From JAVBLD01 sp031553705 (GTDB lineage Bacteria > Bacteroidota > Bacteroidia > Bacteroidales > Marinifilaceae), in the NCBI GenBank assembly GCA_031553705.1, contig JAVBLD010000005.1, positions 1 to 22,210 of the forward strand: DNA of 22,210 bases, in the 5' to 3' direction. The notes beneath the pieces are model-generated. The model had not been told where the DNA came from. It saw nothing but the letters and a program-made list of their open reading frames with translations, and did no database searches. The position numbers and the translations under genes were made by a program. Below, piece by piece: positions 22,167 through 22,210 of the stretch (positions within the stretch are counted from its first letter, which is position 1; each line of letters starts with the position of its first letter).

Positions 22167-22210
22167 ATGACGGGAAAATTTGAATATAAAAAGATTTGCC
22201 AATTTTGCGG
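22167..22210 (+). CDS. Start of a CxxC protein running off the right edge
   Basis: ATG 22167 opens MTGKFEYKKICQFC with a further G implied, so a CxxC-G knuckle lies at residues 11-14. Only 14 codons are visible. Bacteroidetes proteins that begin this way are often small zinc-ribbon/HTH or integrase-associated proteins of mobile elements (from memory), but the evidence here is too short for a family call. A promoter element upstream and the absence of other starts in the 258-bp gap support it being a real gene. Confidence 0.5.
   Translation, partial: MTGKFEYKKICQFC

Overview
The window looks like a stretch of a Bacteroidales chromosome, AT-leaning, from a Dysgonomonas/Parabacteroides-like genome (genus not certain). 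Three things support this. Many start regions carry the Bacteroidetes -7 promoter element TAnnTTTG. Most genes lack a Shine-Dalgarno sequence. Several families are typical of the phylum: DUF4251, a PepSY-like secreted protein, a short HTH protein, a hybrid kinase with an HPt domain, and a long-standing tryptophanase. For several genes the longest open frame begins at a TTG or GTG upstream of the believable ATG, sometimes on top of a promoter element. Those starts have been moved here.

Layout. 1-136 is the 3' end of an IS3-family insertion sequence. 233-393 holds terminator-like structures, followed by a small secreted protein on the minus strand (405-731). 1037-4795 is a two-component pair facing each other: a hybrid kinase (sensor, HisKA, HATPase, receiver, HPt) and an NtrC-type sigma54 response regulator. 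4852-5433 is an ACP phosphodiesterase. 5732-7807 is a CvrA/NhaP2-type antiporter gene with an NlpC/P60 lipoprotein gene 3 nt behind it. 7880-9373 on the minus strand holds two small thioredoxins with a shared upstream motif, and an HD phosphohydrolase. 9509-10504 is an outer-membrane protein. 10579-11115 is a GNAT acetyltransferase. 11371-13650 has two RNA-modification genes, miaA and rlmI. 13825-15522 has 6-phosphogluconolactonase, an FMN reductase and a small HTH protein. 15818-17673 has a DEAD-box helicase and a membrane-anchored protein. 18020-19399 is tryptophanase with a long leader. 19517-20128 is a DUF4251 protein. 20178-20335 looks like a decayed small gene. 20514-21908 is mnmE. From 22167 a CxxC protein starts and runs off the end.

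How the parts work together. Most genes are single housekeeping units separated by their own promoters and terminators. The clearest functional unit is the kinase/regulator pair, which has all the parts of a His-Asp-His-Asp phosphorelay. MiaA, RlmI and MnmE all modify tRNA or rRNA but are not in one operon.

The most interesting items are non-coding. Two long-loop inverted-repeat terminators (233-351 and 19404-19514) have different stems but a similar loop core. The tryptophanase leader has a 19-codon ORF whose stop codon lies in the loop of a perfect hairpin. An identical 14-mer sits at matching distance before both thioredoxins. A perfect 17-bp palindrome lies between the miaA promoter and its start codon. 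The 3' end of mnmE, a known integration site in other bacteria, is followed by a gene that looks mobile-element related.
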